A stretch of 64,000 bases of DNA from Telluria antibiotica (GCF_011682055.1 NZ_JAAQOM010000003.1:62001-126000), one strand, 5' to 3'. Numbered from the stretch's first letter, positions 8,549 through 17,718 are shown. The notes: generated from the sequence alone by a model not told the origin. A program made the numbers and translations.

Positions 8549-9456
8549 TGCCGACGTTGCCGCCATCGGTCCGGGTGCTCGAGCGCGGCTGGCTGTCGTC
8601 CAACAACGTCCTGCTCATCGGCGAGGACGCCACCACGCTCGTCGACACGGGCTACGCCACGCACGCTGCGCAGACCGTGGAGCTCGTGCGCCACGCGCTG
8701 GCCGGGCGGCCGCTCGATCGCATCGTGAACACCCACCTGCACTCCGACCACTGCGGCGGCAACGCGGCGCTGCGCGCGGCCTACGATTGCCGCATCGCGA
8801 TTCCCGCGGCGGATTGCGCGACGGTGGCCGCGTGGGACGAGGACGCGCTGAGCTTTCGCGCCACCGCCCAGCAATGCCCGCGTTTCCCGTTCGATGAGGG
8901 CGTGGTGCCCGGCCAGCGGCTGCGCCTGGGCGACCTCGACTGGCAGGCGCTGGCGGCACCGGGCCACGACCCGCACGCGCTGCTGCTGTGGTGCGACGAG
9001 GAGGGCATCCTGATTTCCGGCGATGCCCTGTGGCAGAACGGCTTCGGCGTCGTGTTCCCGGAACTGGCCGGCGAACCCGGTTTCGACGACGTGCGCGCCA
9101 CGTTGGACGTGATCGCGACGCTGGACGCCCGCGTCGTCGTTCCCGGGCACGGTGCTCCGTTCGCCGACGTGGCGGAGGCGTTGCAGCGCGCCTACGGCCG
9201 CCTGGACATGCTCGCAGCCGATCCCATCCGCAATGCGCAGAACGCTGTTAAAGTCCTGATGAAATTCCTGCTGCTGGAGCGGCGCCGCATCCCGCTCGCC
9301 GACGTCGACCTGCTGTGCGCGACGGTGCCGCTGCTCGTGCGCGTGCGCGAGCGGTTCTTGAACAGCACGAGCGCCGAGCTGGCGGCGTGGCTCGTGCGCG
9401 GGCTCGTCGGCGTCGGGGCCGCACGGCTCGACGGTGACGTGCTTGTGGACGCCTGA
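8548..9456 (+). CDS. MBL-fold metallo-hydrolase
   Basis: A 302-residue metallo-beta-lactamase-fold hydrolase. The metal motif THLHSDH is at residues 62-68; later ligands fit APGHDPHA, SGDALW and VVPGHG, so the dinuclear zinc site is complete. The C-terminal about 90 residues form the helical extension seen in one subgroup of these enzymes. Substrate unknown; the family includes thioesterases, glyoxalase II and others. Translationally coupled to the DUF1289 gene by overlapping stop and start, so the pair probably works together. Confidence 0.86.
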   Translation: MPTLPPSVRVLERGWLSSNNVLLIGEDATTLVDTGYATHAAQTVELVRHALAGRPLDRIVNTHLHSDHCGGNAALRAAYDCRIAIPAADCATVAAWDEDALSFRATAQQCPRFPFDEGVVPGQRLRLGDLDWQALAAPGHDPHALLLWCDEEGILISGDALWQNGFGVVFPELAGEPGFDDVRATLDVIATLDARVVVPGHGAPFADVAEALQRAYGRLDMLAADPIRNAQNAVKVLMKFLLLERRRIPLADVDLLCATVPLLVRVRERFLNSTSAELAAWLVRGLVGVGAARLDGDVLVDA

Positions 9457-9539
9457 GAAATTTAGAGCCGGGAATCTAGTACGGTCGTGCTTTTTTCCCG
9501 CATAATCAATGGGTCCGATCAACTTATCGTGAGAAACCC

Positions 9540-10499
9540 ATGGCGCTGCCTACCGTTCTGCAAAACCTGTCCCTTCCCGTCATTGCGTCGCCGATGTTCA
9601 TCGCCAGCGGTCCCGCGCTGGTGGCCGCGCAGTGCAAGGCGGGCATTGTCGGTTCGTTCCCGGCACTGAACGCGCGTCCGGCCGAGCTGCTTGACACATG
9701 GCTGACGGACATGCAGCGCGAACTGGCGGACTACCAGGAACTGCATCCGGACCGCAAGGTGGGCCCGATCGCCGTCAACCAGATCGTGCACCAGTCGAAC
9801 GACCGCCTCGAACACGACGTGGCCGTGTGCGTGAAGCATCAGGTCCCGATCATCATCTCGTCGCTGCGCGCGCCGCCGCCGGAAATGCTGGATGCCGTGC
9901 ACGCGTACGGCGGCATCGTCCTGCACGACGTGGTGTCGATCCGTCACGCGGAAAAGGCGCTGGAGGCGGGCGTGGACGGCCTGATCCTCGTCGCCGCGGG
10001 CGCCGGTGGCCATGCGGGCGCGCTGTCGCCGTTCGCGCTGGTGGGTGAAGTGCGCAAATTCTTCGACGGCCCGATCGCGCTGTCCGGCTCGATCGCGACG
10101 GGCGACGCCATCCTCGCCGCGCAGGCGATGGGCGCCGACTTCGCGTACATCGGCTCGCGCTGGCTCGCCACGCGCGAATCGAACGTCACCGACGCGTACC
10201 GCAATGCGATCGTGGAATCGTCGGCGGCCGACGTCATCTACACGAACCTGTTCACGGGCGTGCACGGCAACTACCTGAAGAAATCGATCGTGGCCGCGGG
10301 CCTCGATCCGGACAACCTGCCCGTGTCGGACAAGAGCAAGATGAGTTTCGGTTCCGGCAGCGCCAAGGCCTGGCGCGACATCTGGGGCGCCGGACAGGGC
10401 GTCGGCCTGATGGACGACGTGCCCACCGTGGCCGAGATGGTGGCGCGCCTGACGGAGCAGTACCAGGCCGCGCGCGCGCGCCTGGGCCTGAAGGCTTAA
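9540..10499 (+). CDS. nitronate monooxygenase family flavoprotein
   Basis: A 319-residue TIM-barrel flavoprotein of the nitronate monooxygenase (2-nitropropane dioxygenase) family, which oxidises alkyl nitronates using FMN and oxygen. The N-terminal PVIASPMFIASGP substrate strand, the GLILVAAGAGGHAG phosphate loop and the ALSGSIATGDAILAAQAMGAD FMN-binding region are recognisable. Single gene with its own upstream region; the 3' end runs into a repeat element shared with hpt. Confidence 0.88.
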   Translation: MALPTVLQNLSLPVIASPMFIASGPALVAAQCKAGIVGSFPALNARPAELLDTWLTDMQRELADYQELHPDRKVGPIAVNQIVHQSNDRLEHDVAVCVKHQVPIIISSLRAPPPEMLDAVHAYGGIVLHDVVSIRHAEKALEAGVDGLILVAAGAGGHAGALSPFALVGEVRKFFDGPIALSGSIATGDAILAAQAMGADFAYIGSRWLATRESNVTDAYRNAIVESSAADVIYTNLFTGVHGNYLKKSIVAAGLDPDNLPVSDKSKMSFGSGSAKAWRDIWGAGQGVGLMDDVPTVAEMVARLTEQYQAARARLGLKA

Positions 10500-10596
10500 G
10501 GTGACAGGGTAGCCCAGTGCCTACGCGTGACGTACGCTTGTTGGCGTTACGCGTGGGCACGCATTTCAAGCCCCCAGCTTGAAATGCCCCACCCTA
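10500..10596. repeat. REP-like intergenic repeat, family 1, copy 1
   Basis: The gap between two convergent genes is filled by short palindromes. CCTACGCGTGACGTACGC is followed by GGCGTTACGCGTGGGC, then a perfect 11-bp hairpin GCATTTCAAGC/GCTTGAAATGC (10561-10587) and CCCACCCTAC. The CACGCGTGACG / GTAGGGTGGG vocabulary recurs at 40757, 46316 and 58446. The TAG stop of hpt (complement 10594-10596) lies inside the terminal motif. The hairpin may also act as a bidirectional transcription stop. Confidence 0.7.
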
Positions 10597-11178
10597 CGCT
10601 TCCATTACCTTGTCCGCATCGCGGATGACCCACAGGCCCGGCAGGTTGCGCCAGTAACCGTGCGCATCCATGCCGAAGCCGACGACGAACTGGTTCGGCA
10701 CCGACAGGCCGACGATGTCCGCCTGCACGGGTTTCACTTTTCCGAGTTCCTTGTCGGCAAACACGGCGAGGATCACTTCGGCCGCGCCCATGTCGAGCAG
10801 GCGCTGCTTCACGTGGGCCAGCGTCTCGCCTTCGTCGAGGATGTCGTCGACGATGATGATCGTGCGGCCCGTGACGTCCTGGCGCGGGATCACCTTCCAT
10901 ACGACTTCGCCACCGCGGTCCAGGTCGCCGTAGCGGGTGACGTGGATGTAGTCGAATTCGAGCGGGAACGTCAGCTGCGGCAGCAGGTTGCCGGTGAAGA
11001 CGACGGCGCCGCCCATGACGCCCAGCACCAGGGGGAAATCGCTCGTCGCGTCATTGTCGAAACGCTGGTTCAGCACATCGGCGACGTGGCGTACGGCCGC
11101 CTGGACCTGGTCGGCGCTGACGATTTCCTCGGCATTGGCCAGCAGTGCGCGCGCGCGGTTGTAGTGAAAGTCTTGCAT
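10594..11178 (-). CDS. hpt: hypoxanthine-guanine phosphoribosyltransferase
   Basis: A 194-residue purine salvage enzyme that joins PRPP to hypoxanthine or guanine. The PRPP-binding signature IIIVDDILDEGETL is at residues 107-120, with the LGVMGGAVVF PPi loop at about 52-61 and a C-terminal GLWVIRDADKV segment contacting the base. Length is slightly above the E. coli enzyme but normal for this subgroup. It is divergent from the M24 aminopeptidase gene; 155 bases between them should hold both promoters. Confidence 0.93.
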   Translation of the reverse strand: MQDFHYNRARALLANAEEIVSADQVQAAVRHVADVLNQRFDNDATSDFPLVLGVMGGAVVFTGNLLPQLTFPLEFDYIHVTRYGDLDRGGEVVWKVIPRQDVTGRTIIIVDDILDEGETLAHVKQRLLDMGAAEVILAVFADKELGKVKPVQADIVGLSVPNQFVVGFGMDAHGYWRNLPGLWVIRDADKVMEA

Positions 11179-11333
11179 GATAGTTCAGAGTCGGTTGGGG
11201 GATCGTGCGGCATCCCGGGTGTGCGATTATCCGTCAGATTGCGCCCGCGCGCGATTTGCGGCGGACCGGGCCGGCGACGGCCTTCGGAGGGCGTATCATA
11301 CCGATTTGATAAACCGAACACCGATTTCGAGCC

Positions 11334-13151
11334 ATGCCAGCACCCGACACCACCCACGTGCGCGCCGAACGCCTCGCTGCGCTGCGCAGCGCGATGGCGC
11401 GCCATCAGGTCGACGCCTTCATCGTGCCGTCCGCCGATCCGCACCTGTCCGAATACCTGCCCGGTCGCTGGAAAGGGCGCGAATGGCTGTCCGGCTTCAC
11501 CGGTTCTGTCGGCACGTTCATCGCCACGCGCGACTTCGCCGGCGTCTGGACCGATGGCCGCTATTACACGCAGGCCGAGCAGGAACTGGCCGGCACGGAG
11601 ATCGAGCTGATGAAGATCCCGTCCGGCGCGAGCCTGCTGCACATCGACTGGCTGGCCGACAACCTCGATGAAGGCCAGACCGTGGCCGTCGATGCGCGCG
11701 TGCTGGGCTTGTCCGTCGCGCGCCTGCTGGGCGATGCGCTGGCCGCGCGCGGCATCAAGCTCCGTACGGACCTCGACCTGCTGGACGAGATCTGGATCGA
11801 TCGCCCCGGCCTGCCGCCCGAACCCCTGTACGAGCACGCGGCGCCGTTCGCGGTACTGGAGCGCGCGGATAAACTGCACGCGCTGCGCAACGCGATGGCG
11901 CGGCAGAGCGGCGAGCGCCACTTCATCTCCACGCTCGACGACATCGCGTATCTGTTCAACCTGCGCGGCGCCGACGTCAGCTTCAACCCCGTGTTCCTCG
12001 CGCATGCGCTCGTGGAATCGACGGGTGCCACCTTGTTCGTCGCCGACGGCAAGATCGATGGGAGTGTCCGCGCGCGGCTGGAACACGATGGCGTGCGCGT
12101 GGCGCCGTACGAGGCCGCGCAGCAGGCGCTGGCCGCGCTGCCGCCCGACAGCTCGCTGCTGATCGACCCGCGCCGCGTCACGGCCGGCATGCGCGCCGCC
12201 GTGCCCGCGCACGTGCGCGTCGTGGAAGCGATCAATCCGACGACCTTGGCGAAATCGCGCAAGCTCGATGCGGAGATCGACCACGTGCGCGCCACGATGG
12301 AACAGGACGGCGCCGCGCTGTGCGAGTTCTTCGCGTGGCTCGAGCAGACGCTCGCCGATGCGAACCGCGCGCCGCTGAACGAAGTCCACATCGACGAGCA
12401 GATCACGGCGGCACGCGCGCGCCGTCCGCACTTCGTCAGCCCCAGCTTCGGCACCATCGCGGGCTTCAACGCGAACGGCGCGATCATGCACTACCGCGCA
12501 TCGAAGGAACACTGCGCCGTGATCGAAGGCGACGGCCTGCTGCTGATCGACTCGGGCGGCCAGTACCTGGGCGGCACGACGGACATCACGCGCGTCGTCC
12601 CCGTCGGCACGCCGTCCGCCGCGCAGAAGCGCGATTTCACGCTCGTATTGAAAGGGATGATCGGGCTGTCCGTTGCGCGCTTCCCGCGCGGCACGAAGGG
12701 CCCGATGCTCGACGCGCTGGCGCGCGCCCCGATCTGGGCGGCCGGCATCGACTACGGCCACGGCACGGGCCACGGCGTCGGCTACTTCCTCAACGTGCAC
12801 GAGGGGCCGCAAGTAATCTCGCCGTCCGCGCCGCCGGAGCCGCACACGGCGATGGAGCCGGGCATGATCACGTCGAACGAGCCGGGCATCTACCGCCCCG
12901 GCCAGTGGGGCATCCGCATCGAGAACCTCGTGCTGACGCGCGTCGTCGAGAACGCGGGCTTCGGCGACTTCCTCGGCTTCGAGACGCTCACCTTGTGCCC
13001 CATCGACACGCGCTGCATCGACCTGTCGCTGATGCGCGGCGACGAGGTCGCGTGGCTCGACGACTACCACCGCAGCGTGCGCGCGCGCCTGCTGCCGCAC
13101 GTGAGCGGCGCCGCGCGCGACTGGCTCGAATTGCGTACCAAGGAGATCTGA
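11334..13151 (+). CDS. Xaa-Pro aminopeptidase (M24B family)
   Basis: A 605-residue three-domain aminopeptidase P of the longer type that cleaves N-terminal residues preceding proline. Two creatinase-like N-terminal domains (starting RSAMARHQVDAFIVPSADPH) precede the pita-bread catalytic domain. All five metal ligands are visible: Asp406, Asp417, His480 in GHGTGHGVGY, Glu516 in TSNEPGIY and Glu530 in IRIENL. The final about 60 residues are the C-terminal extension of this subgroup. It is the first gene of a rightward run; the next gene starts one base after its stop. Confidence 0.93.
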   Translation: MPAPDTTHVRAERLAALRSAMARHQVDAFIVPSADPHLSEYLPGRWKGREWLSGFTGSVGTFIATRDFAGVWTDGRYYTQAEQELAGTEIELMKIPSGASLLHIDWLADNLDEGQTVAVDARVLGLSVARLLGDALAARGIKLRTDLDLLDEIWIDRPGLPPEPLYEHAAPFAVLERADKLHALRNAMARQSGERHFISTLDDIAYLFNLRGADVSFNPVFLAHALVESTGATLFVADGKIDGSVRARLEHDGVRVAPYEAAQQALAALPPDSSLLIDPRRVTAGMRAAVPAHVRVVEAINPTTLAKSRKLDAEIDHVRATMEQDGAALCEFFAWLEQTLADANRAPLNEVHIDEQITAARARRPHFVSPSFGTIAGFNANGAIMHYRASKEHCAVIEGDGLLLIDSGGQYLGGTTDITRVVPVGTPSAAQKRDFTLVLKGMIGLSVARFPRGTKGPMLDALARAPIWAAGIDYGHGTGHGVGYFLNVHEGPQVISPSAPPEPHTAMEPGMITSNEPGIYRPGQWGIRIENLVLTRVVENAGFGDFLGFETLTLCPIDTRCIDLSLMRGDEVAWLDDYHRSVRARLLPHVSGAARDWLELRTKEI

Positions 13152-13152
13152 T

Positions 13153-13413
13153 ATGGCGGGAGCACGTTCCACCCGCGCCAGCGCCGCCGTCGACCGGCTG
13201 AAGCGGCGCACCGGCGTCACGTCGTATTCGATGGCGCGCACGGGCGATGGCCTGTTCTTCCTGTCCGAGAAGCCGGGCGCGCCGCCGTTGTGCGCGCCGC
13301 TCGAGCTGGACGAGTTCGTGGCGTTCGTCAACGGCCTCGGTCCGCAAGAGGTCAAGCGCATCAGCAAGCACGACGTCGAATTCGAAAAACAGCTGGTCAG
13401 GAAAAAATCTTGA
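13153..13413 (+). CDS. hypothetical protein, 86 residues
   Basis: A small basic protein with no domain I recognise. It starts one base after the aminopeptidase stop, and its TGA overlaps the probable TTG start of the MgtC-like gene, so it is embedded in a tight operon and is likely real. The middle, SYSMARTGDGLFFLSEKPG, reads like a small beta-sheet. No signal peptide or membrane segment. Confidence 0.6.
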   Translation: MAGARSTRASAAVDRLKRRTGVTSYSMARTGDGLFFLSEKPGAPPLCAPLELDEFVAFVNGLGPQEVKRISKHDVEFEKQLVRKKS

Positions 13414-14183
13414 CGAGCCCCGTATCGAACGACCTGGGCCTCACGTTCCCCGACCTCGTCGGCGCCTACTGGTCGCATGCGGAACTGGCGACGAACGCCC
13501 TGATCCTCCTGAACCTGCTGGGCGCGCTGCTGCTGGGCCTCATGGTTGGCTACGAGCGTTCGTACCACGGGCGCGCGGCCGGCATGCGCACGTATGGCCT
13601 CGTGTGCATGTCCTCGTGCGCACTGGTTATCGTCGCCGGCTATCCGAACCACTGGTTCGGCGGGCACGGGTCGTCCGTCGCGCTCGTCGACCCCACGCGT
13701 GTGATCCAGGGCGTCGTGACGGGCATCGGCTTCCTCGGCGCCGGCGTCATCATGCGCTCCGGCTTCAACATCAGCGGACTGACGACGGCCGCGTCGATCT
13801 GGTCGTCGTCCGTGATCGGCATCCTCGTCGGCCTCGGCTTCTACATGGCGGCGATGGGCCTCGCGTTCTTTTCCGCGATGATCATGATCTACCTGAACCG
13901 GGCCGTCGGGCTGCTGCCGTCGCGCCATGCGGTGGCCGTCACCCTGCACTTCAAGCCCGGCGTCTATCCGCAGGAAGAGACCTTGCGCAAGGCGGCGCTG
14001 GAGCGGGGTTACGAGATCGCGGGCGGCTCGCTCACGATCTCCAGCGAGAAGGGCTGCCAGGAATGGCACTTCGTCGCGCTGGAACTGGCCGGGCGGCCGG
14101 GCGCGCCGCTGTCGCTGCTGGCCAGCGAGCTGTCCACGTTCGAGGGCGTGGACGGCTTCCAGCTTTCGCATGCGCGCAACTGA
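13410..14183 (+). CDS. MgtC/SapB family membrane protein
   Basis: A 257-residue protein with four or five membrane helices and the MgtC/SapB core: LLGALLLGLMVGYER, then GMRTYGLVC, then GIGFLGAGVIMR and GLTTAASIW. A soluble C-terminal domain of about 80 residues resembles an ACT-like regulator. Members influence magnesium homeostasis or membrane potential. The best start is a TTG at 13410 overlapping the previous stop and preceded by GGTCAGGA; an earlier in-frame ATG (13290) would add an Arg-rich shadow of the upstream gene. Confidence 0.82.
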   Translation: MTSPVSNDLGLTFPDLVGAYWSHAELATNALILLNLLGALLLGLMVGYERSYHGRAAGMRTYGLVCMSSCALVIVAGYPNHWFGGHGSSVALVDPTRVIQGVVTGIGFLGAGVIMRSGFNISGLTTAASIWSSSVIGILVGLGFYMAAMGLAFFSAMIMIYLNRAVGLLPSRHAVAVTLHFKPGVYPQEETLRKAALERGYEIAGGSLTISSEKGCQEWHFVALELAGRPGAPLSLLASELSTFEGVDGFQLSHARN

Positions 14184-14204
14184 CAAGACACACAGAGGAA
14201 CACG

Positions 14205-14783
14205 ATGACACCGCAGGACGTACTTGATTTCTGGTTCGGCGCACCAGGCAGCCCGACGTTCGGCCACCCGCGCCGCGAATGGTTCGTCAAGAACGACGAC
14301 TTCGATCACACGATCCGCACGCGCTTCGGCGCCACGATAGCCCAGGCCTTGGCCGGCGGGCTGCGCGAGTGGGATGCGCAAGGCCCGCAGGGTGTGCTCG
14401 CGCGCATCCTCGTGCTCGACCAGTTCACGCGCAACGCGCACCGCAACACCCCGCTGTCGTTCGCGGGCGATACGCTGGCGCTGGCCGCCGCGCGCGCGCT
14501 CGTCGACAGCGGCGCCGACAAGGCGCTGCCGCCGCAACTGCGCGCGTTCGCCTACATGCCGTTCGAGCACGCCGAGGACGCGTACATGCAGGAACGCGCC
14601 GTCGAACTGTTCGGCGCCCTGGCCGCCGAACATCCGGGCTTCGACGAGATGCTCGACTACGCGCACCGCCACCGCGGCGTGATCGCGCGCTTCGGCCGCT
14701 TCCCGCACCGTAACGAGATCCTCGGGCGCGCATCGACGCCGGACGAAGTGGAATTCCTGCACCAGCCGGGCTCGCGCTTCTGA
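14205..14783 (+). CDS. DUF924 family protein
   Basis: A 192-residue all-helical DUF924 protein, distantly like tetratricopeptide folds. The hallmark N-terminal DVLDFWFG and the internal VLDQFTRNAHR and FAYMPFEHAED segments are intact. Function unknown. The start has an AGAGGAA site. Its TGA overlaps the ATG of the next gene by one base. Confidence 0.85.
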   Translation: MTPQDVLDFWFGAPGSPTFGHPRREWFVKNDDFDHTIRTRFGATIAQALAGGLREWDAQGPQGVLARILVLDQFTRNAHRNTPLSFAGDTLALAAARALVDSGADKALPPQLRAFAYMPFEHAEDAYMQERAVELFGALAAEHPGFDEMLDYAHRHRGVIARFGRFPHRNEILGRASTPDEVEFLHQPGSRF

Positions 14784-15607
14784 TGTCCACGTTGAACATC
14801 GTCGGCGCCGGCCACGTGGGGCGGACGCTCGGCCGCCTGTTCGCGGCGCGCGGCGTGTTCGCCGTGCAGGACGTACACACGCGCAGCCTCGCGAGCGCGA
14901 GCGCGGCCGTCGCGTTCATCGGCGCCGGCACGCCCGTCGATGGCGCCGCGCGGCCGGCCGACGTGTGGATGCTGGCCGTGGCGGACGATGCGATCGCCGG
15001 CGTCGCCGCAGCGCTGGCGCAAGCGACGCCGATGGCCGGGGCCACCGTGTTCCACTGCAGCGGCGCCAAGGCGTCCGGCGAACTGGAGGCGCTGCGCCAT
15101 GCAGGCGCATTCGTCGCGAGCGTGCACCCGGTGCGCAGCTTCGCCGATCCGGCCGCGGTCGCGGCGGCGTTCGACGGCACGTTCTGCGGCGTCGAGGGCG
15201 ATGCCGACGCGCTCGACGTCCTGCTGCCCGCGTTCGAGACGATCGGCGCGCGGCCCGTGCGCATCGACCCGGCCGCCAAGACCGTCTATCATGCGGCCGC
15301 CGTGTTCGCGTCGAACTACCTCGTGACCGTCATGGACGCCGCGTTGCGCGCGTACGAGGCCGCGGGCATTCCGCCCGACGTGGCGCGCGAACTGGCGCGG
15401 CCGCTCGCGACCGAAACCCTCGCGAACGTGTTGCGGCTGGGGCCGGAGGCGGCGCTGTCCGGGCCGATCGCACGCGGCGACGCGGCGACCGTGGCGCGCC
15501 AGCACGCAGCCGTCACGGCATGGGATGCGCCCACGGGCGCGTTGTACGACGCGCTCGCCGCGGCGACGTGGGACCTGGCGCGGCGCAAGCGCGCGGGGCA
15601 GGGCTGA
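14783..15607 (+). CDS. Rossmann-like and DUF2520 domain protein
   Basis: A 274-residue protein with an N-terminal dinucleotide-binding fold (MSTLNIVGAGHVGRTLGRLF; the glycine motif GAGHVG is at about 8-13) and a C-terminal helical DUF2520 domain beginning near AAKTVYHAAAVFASNYL. The architecture resembles pyrroline-5-carboxylate reductase and ketopantoate reductase-like dehydrogenases, but the substrate is unknown. Overlapping start with the DUF924 gene indicates translational coupling. Confidence 0.85.
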   Translation: MSTLNIVGAGHVGRTLGRLFAARGVFAVQDVHTRSLASASAAVAFIGAGTPVDGAARPADVWMLAVADDAIAGVAAALAQATPMAGATVFHCSGAKASGELEALRHAGAFVASVHPVRSFADPAAVAAAFDGTFCGVEGDADALDVLLPAFETIGARPVRIDPAAKTVYHAAAVFASNYLVTVMDAALRAYEAAGIPPDVARELARPLATETLANVLRLGPEAALSGPIARGDAATVARQHAAVTAWDAPTGALYDALAAATWDLARRKRAGQG

Positions 15608-15622
15608 TTTGTGGAGGAGACA

Positions 15623-16012
15623 ATGGTATTGACCGCATGGACCACGCTGGCGGTGCTCGGCGTGTATTTCTGGACCGGCGTCATGGCCGGCTGGGCAAGA
15701 AACAAGTACAAGGTGCCGGCGCCGTCGATGGACGGCCCGGTGGCGTTCCAGAGTTTCCAGCGCGTGCAAGCGAACACGCTGGAGCAACTGCCCCTCGTGC
15801 TGGCGCCACTGTGGCTTTGCGGCCACTATCTCGGCGACCGCTGGGCCGCAGCGGGCGGGCTCTTGTGGTGCGTCGGACGCATCCTGTATGCGCTGGGCTA
15901 TTACCGCGATCCCAGCAAGCGCGAGCTGGGATTCATCGTCGGCATGGTCGCATGCGGCGCGCTCGTCGCGGGCAGCGTCACGGGGCTGTTGTCCAGAAAT
16001 TTGTTGCAGTAG
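15623..16012 (+). CDS. MAPEG family membrane protein
   Basis: A 129-residue four-helix membrane protein of the MAPEG group, whose members include microsomal glutathione transferases. The diagnostic FQRVQANTLEQLPLVLAP segment lies between helices one and two. The ATG at 15623 was selected because GGAGGAG just upstream is a near-perfect ribosome site; an in-frame GTG at 15611 begins inside that site. Last gene of the run that starts with the aminopeptidase. Enzymatic activity is inferred only from family. Confidence 0.85.
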   Translation: MVLTAWTTLAVLGVYFWTGVMAGWARNKYKVPAPSMDGPVAFQSFQRVQANTLEQLPLVLAPLWLCGHYLGDRWAAAGGLLWCVGRILYALGYYRDPSKRELGFIVGMVACGALVAGSVTGLLSRNLLQ

Positions 16013-16125
16013 AGCAAATTCTCGAAAACCATCCGTCGACAAAGTTCCCATACTGCAATAAGCTGTGTCTGATCTCAATTTATTGAATGGCGGCCCGATC
16101 GCCGCCATGCGTGGAGGACAACAGC

Positions 16126-16488
16126 ATGCTGTTTTTGAAAAGTACCAGCGTCACCAAGGCACCCGGCATCTATGAAGTCGACGTGGCTGCCAAGCCGCCG
16201 GGCAAGACGTTCGGCGTCTTCATGGCCACCGACCCCGACAATCCGCCCCAGGCCGTGCTGACGGCGTTGGCCGAGCTCGGGTTCGAGACGATCTACCAAC
16301 AGAACTATGTCCACAAGGACAAGGGCAAGGTGCGGGACCTGCATTTCCAGAAGAACGGCACCGATCTGTTCAACGGCTGGAAGAGCGAGGAATGCGCGGC
16401 CAACCTGGCCGCGATCGACACCCTGTTCGGCAACGTCGGCATCAAGATCACGCCGCGCGTGATGAGCCTGGCCGAAGCCTACGCCTGA
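16126..16488 (+). CDS. conserved hypothetical protein, 120 residues
   Basis: A small soluble protein I do not recognise. It has no signal peptide or membrane helix; the sequence alternates strands and helices (FGVFMATDPDNPP, then AVLTALAELGFETIYQQNY), suggesting a compact alpha/beta fold. The ATG at 16126 follows GGAGGA with good spacing. A small GC hairpin, GGCGGCCCGATCGCCGCC, lies just upstream and could affect translation or end the previous transcript. It converges with the next gene. Confidence 0.65.
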   Translation: MLFLKSTSVTKAPGIYEVDVAAKPPGKTFGVFMATDPDNPPQAVLTALAELGFETIYQQNYVHKDKGKVRDLHFQKNGTDLFNGWKSEECAANLAAIDTLFGNVGIKITPRVMSLAEAYA

Positions 16489-16493
16489 TCCTG

Positions 16494-17072
16494 TCAGCTT
16501 TTCACGTCGACGTGGTACAGCGCCCACGGGCAGGCGGTAAAACGCTGCGCCAGCGGCAGCGCCGCCATGTCCGGCACCCGGTCGGCGTCGTACACGGCCC
16601 ATAGCGGGCCCAGGCCGCCCAGCGGCATCGGATTGCCGTCGACGTGCGTCGCGACGATGAAGCGTCGCGCGCGCGCCTGCGCGAGGGGTAGCTCGACGTT
16701 GTAGCCGTCCACCGCGCGCAACACGAGGATCGTCTTGTCGTTCAGCATGGCGCCGGCGCGCGCCAGCACGTCCGTCAGCAACGGGCCGCGCAGCGTGTGC
16801 GGCTTGCCGTCGTATTCCAGCGTGGGCCGGATCGTCTGCGCGGGCAAGGCCTGCAGGTCGGCATAGTCGAATCCATACGCTTTCGTGAACGTGACCTGGT
16901 GCTTGTGCATCATCTGGTCCAGTGCCGGGTCTAGCGGGCCGCGGTTGCCGCGCGCGATGGCGCCCGTGACCGTGAGCAGCGTGGGGCCGCGGCCGGACGG
17001 CTGGGCCGCCTGGCCCGCGATCGGGAAGGTGCCCGCGACGGCTGCGGCGCCAAGGAACTGTCGTTTGTTCAT
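16494..17072 (-). CDS. exported oxidoreductase molybdopterin-binding-like protein
   Basis: A 192-residue protein with a signal sequence (MNKRQFLGAAAVAGTFPIAGQA) followed by a sulfite-oxidase/YedY-like fold: LLTVTGAIA at the start, AQTIRPTLEYDGKPHTLRGPLL in the middle and DGYNVELPLAQA later. The usual cofactor-ligand cysteine is not at the expected mid-domain place; the only Cys is near the C-terminus (TACPWAL), so it may not bind a molybdenum cofactor. The start at 17072 gives the signal peptide. Divergent from the AlkB-like gene with a 49-base gap. Confidence 0.65.
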   Translation of the reverse strand: MNKRQFLGAAAVAGTFPIAGQAAQPSGRGPTLLTVTGAIARGNRGPLDPALDQMMHKHQVTFTKAYGFDYADLQALPAQTIRPTLEYDGKPHTLRGPLLTDVLARAGAMLNDKTILVLRAVDGYNVELPLAQARARRFIVATHVDGNPMPLGGLGPLWAVYDADRVPDMAALPLAQRFTACPWALYHVDVKS

Positions 17073-17121
17073 GAGAAAATGCCTGGTCGATGGAATCCCG
17101 CCATCATAGCAATATTGTCGA

Positions 17122-17718
17122 ATGGACTTGTTTTCCACGGGCATGGAATTGACAGCTATCCCCATCGAGGATGGCGAGTTGTCCCTGCTGCCCCTGCTTC
17201 CCATGCCGATCAGCAATGCCGAGATCTTCGCGCGGTTGCTGGATGAGACCCCGTGGCGCGCCGACACCGTCGTCGTGTACGGCAAGCGCTACCTGCAACC
17301 GCGGCTGACGGCCTGGTATGGCGAGGCGAGCTACAGCTATTCCGGCCTGACCTTGCAGCCGCTGCCGCTGACCCCGCTGCTGGAACAGGTGCGTGCCGCC
17401 GTCGAGCAGTCCACGGGACGGCGCTACAACAGCGTGTTACTGAACTATTACCGCGACGGCGCCGACAGCATGGGCATGCACAGCGACGACGAGCCGGAAT
17501 TGGGGTCGCGGCCCGTCATCGCGTCGCTCAGCTATGGCGCGACGCGCACCTTCATCCTGCGGCACAAGCGCAGCAAGCGCACCGTGAAACTCGACCTGAC
17601 GGACGGCAGCCTGCTGCTGATGGCGGGCGCTCTGCAGGCGAACTGGCTCCACGGCATCAACAAGACGACCAAAGTGGTTGGGCCACGGCTTAACCTGACT
17701 TTTCGTTTCGTGAGCTAA
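17122..17718 (+). CDS. AlkB-like 2-oxoglutarate-dependent dioxygenase
   Basis: A 198-residue Fe(II)/2-oxoglutarate dioxygenase of the AlkB family, which removes alkyl lesions from nucleic acid bases. Iron ligands are His120 and Asp122 (MHSDDE) and His177 (WLHGINK). The RxNxTxR signature that binds 2-oxoglutarate and substrate is complete at 189-195. The LNYYRDGADSMGMHSD segment and a nucleotide-recognition lid (WYGEASYSYSG) are typical of bacterial AlkB-like repair proteins. Its own promoter should lie in the short gap to the divergent gene. Confidence 0.9.
   Translation: MDLFSTGMELTAIPIEDGELSLLPLLPMPISNAEIFARLLDETPWRADTVVVYGKRYLQPRLTAWYGEASYSYSGLTLQPLPLTPLLEQVRAAVEQSTGRRYNSVLLNYYRDGADSMGMHSDDEPELGSRPVIASLSYGATRTFILRHKRSKRTVKLDLTDGSLLLMAGALQANWLHGINKTTKVVGPRLNLTFRFVS

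Noticed and set aside
11070..14762. Very long minus-strand open frame of about 1230 codons
   Set aside because: It lies antisense to the aminopeptidase, MgtC-like and DUF924 genes. Its composition is Arg/Ala/His-rich without any family motif, as expected for a high-GC shadow frame.
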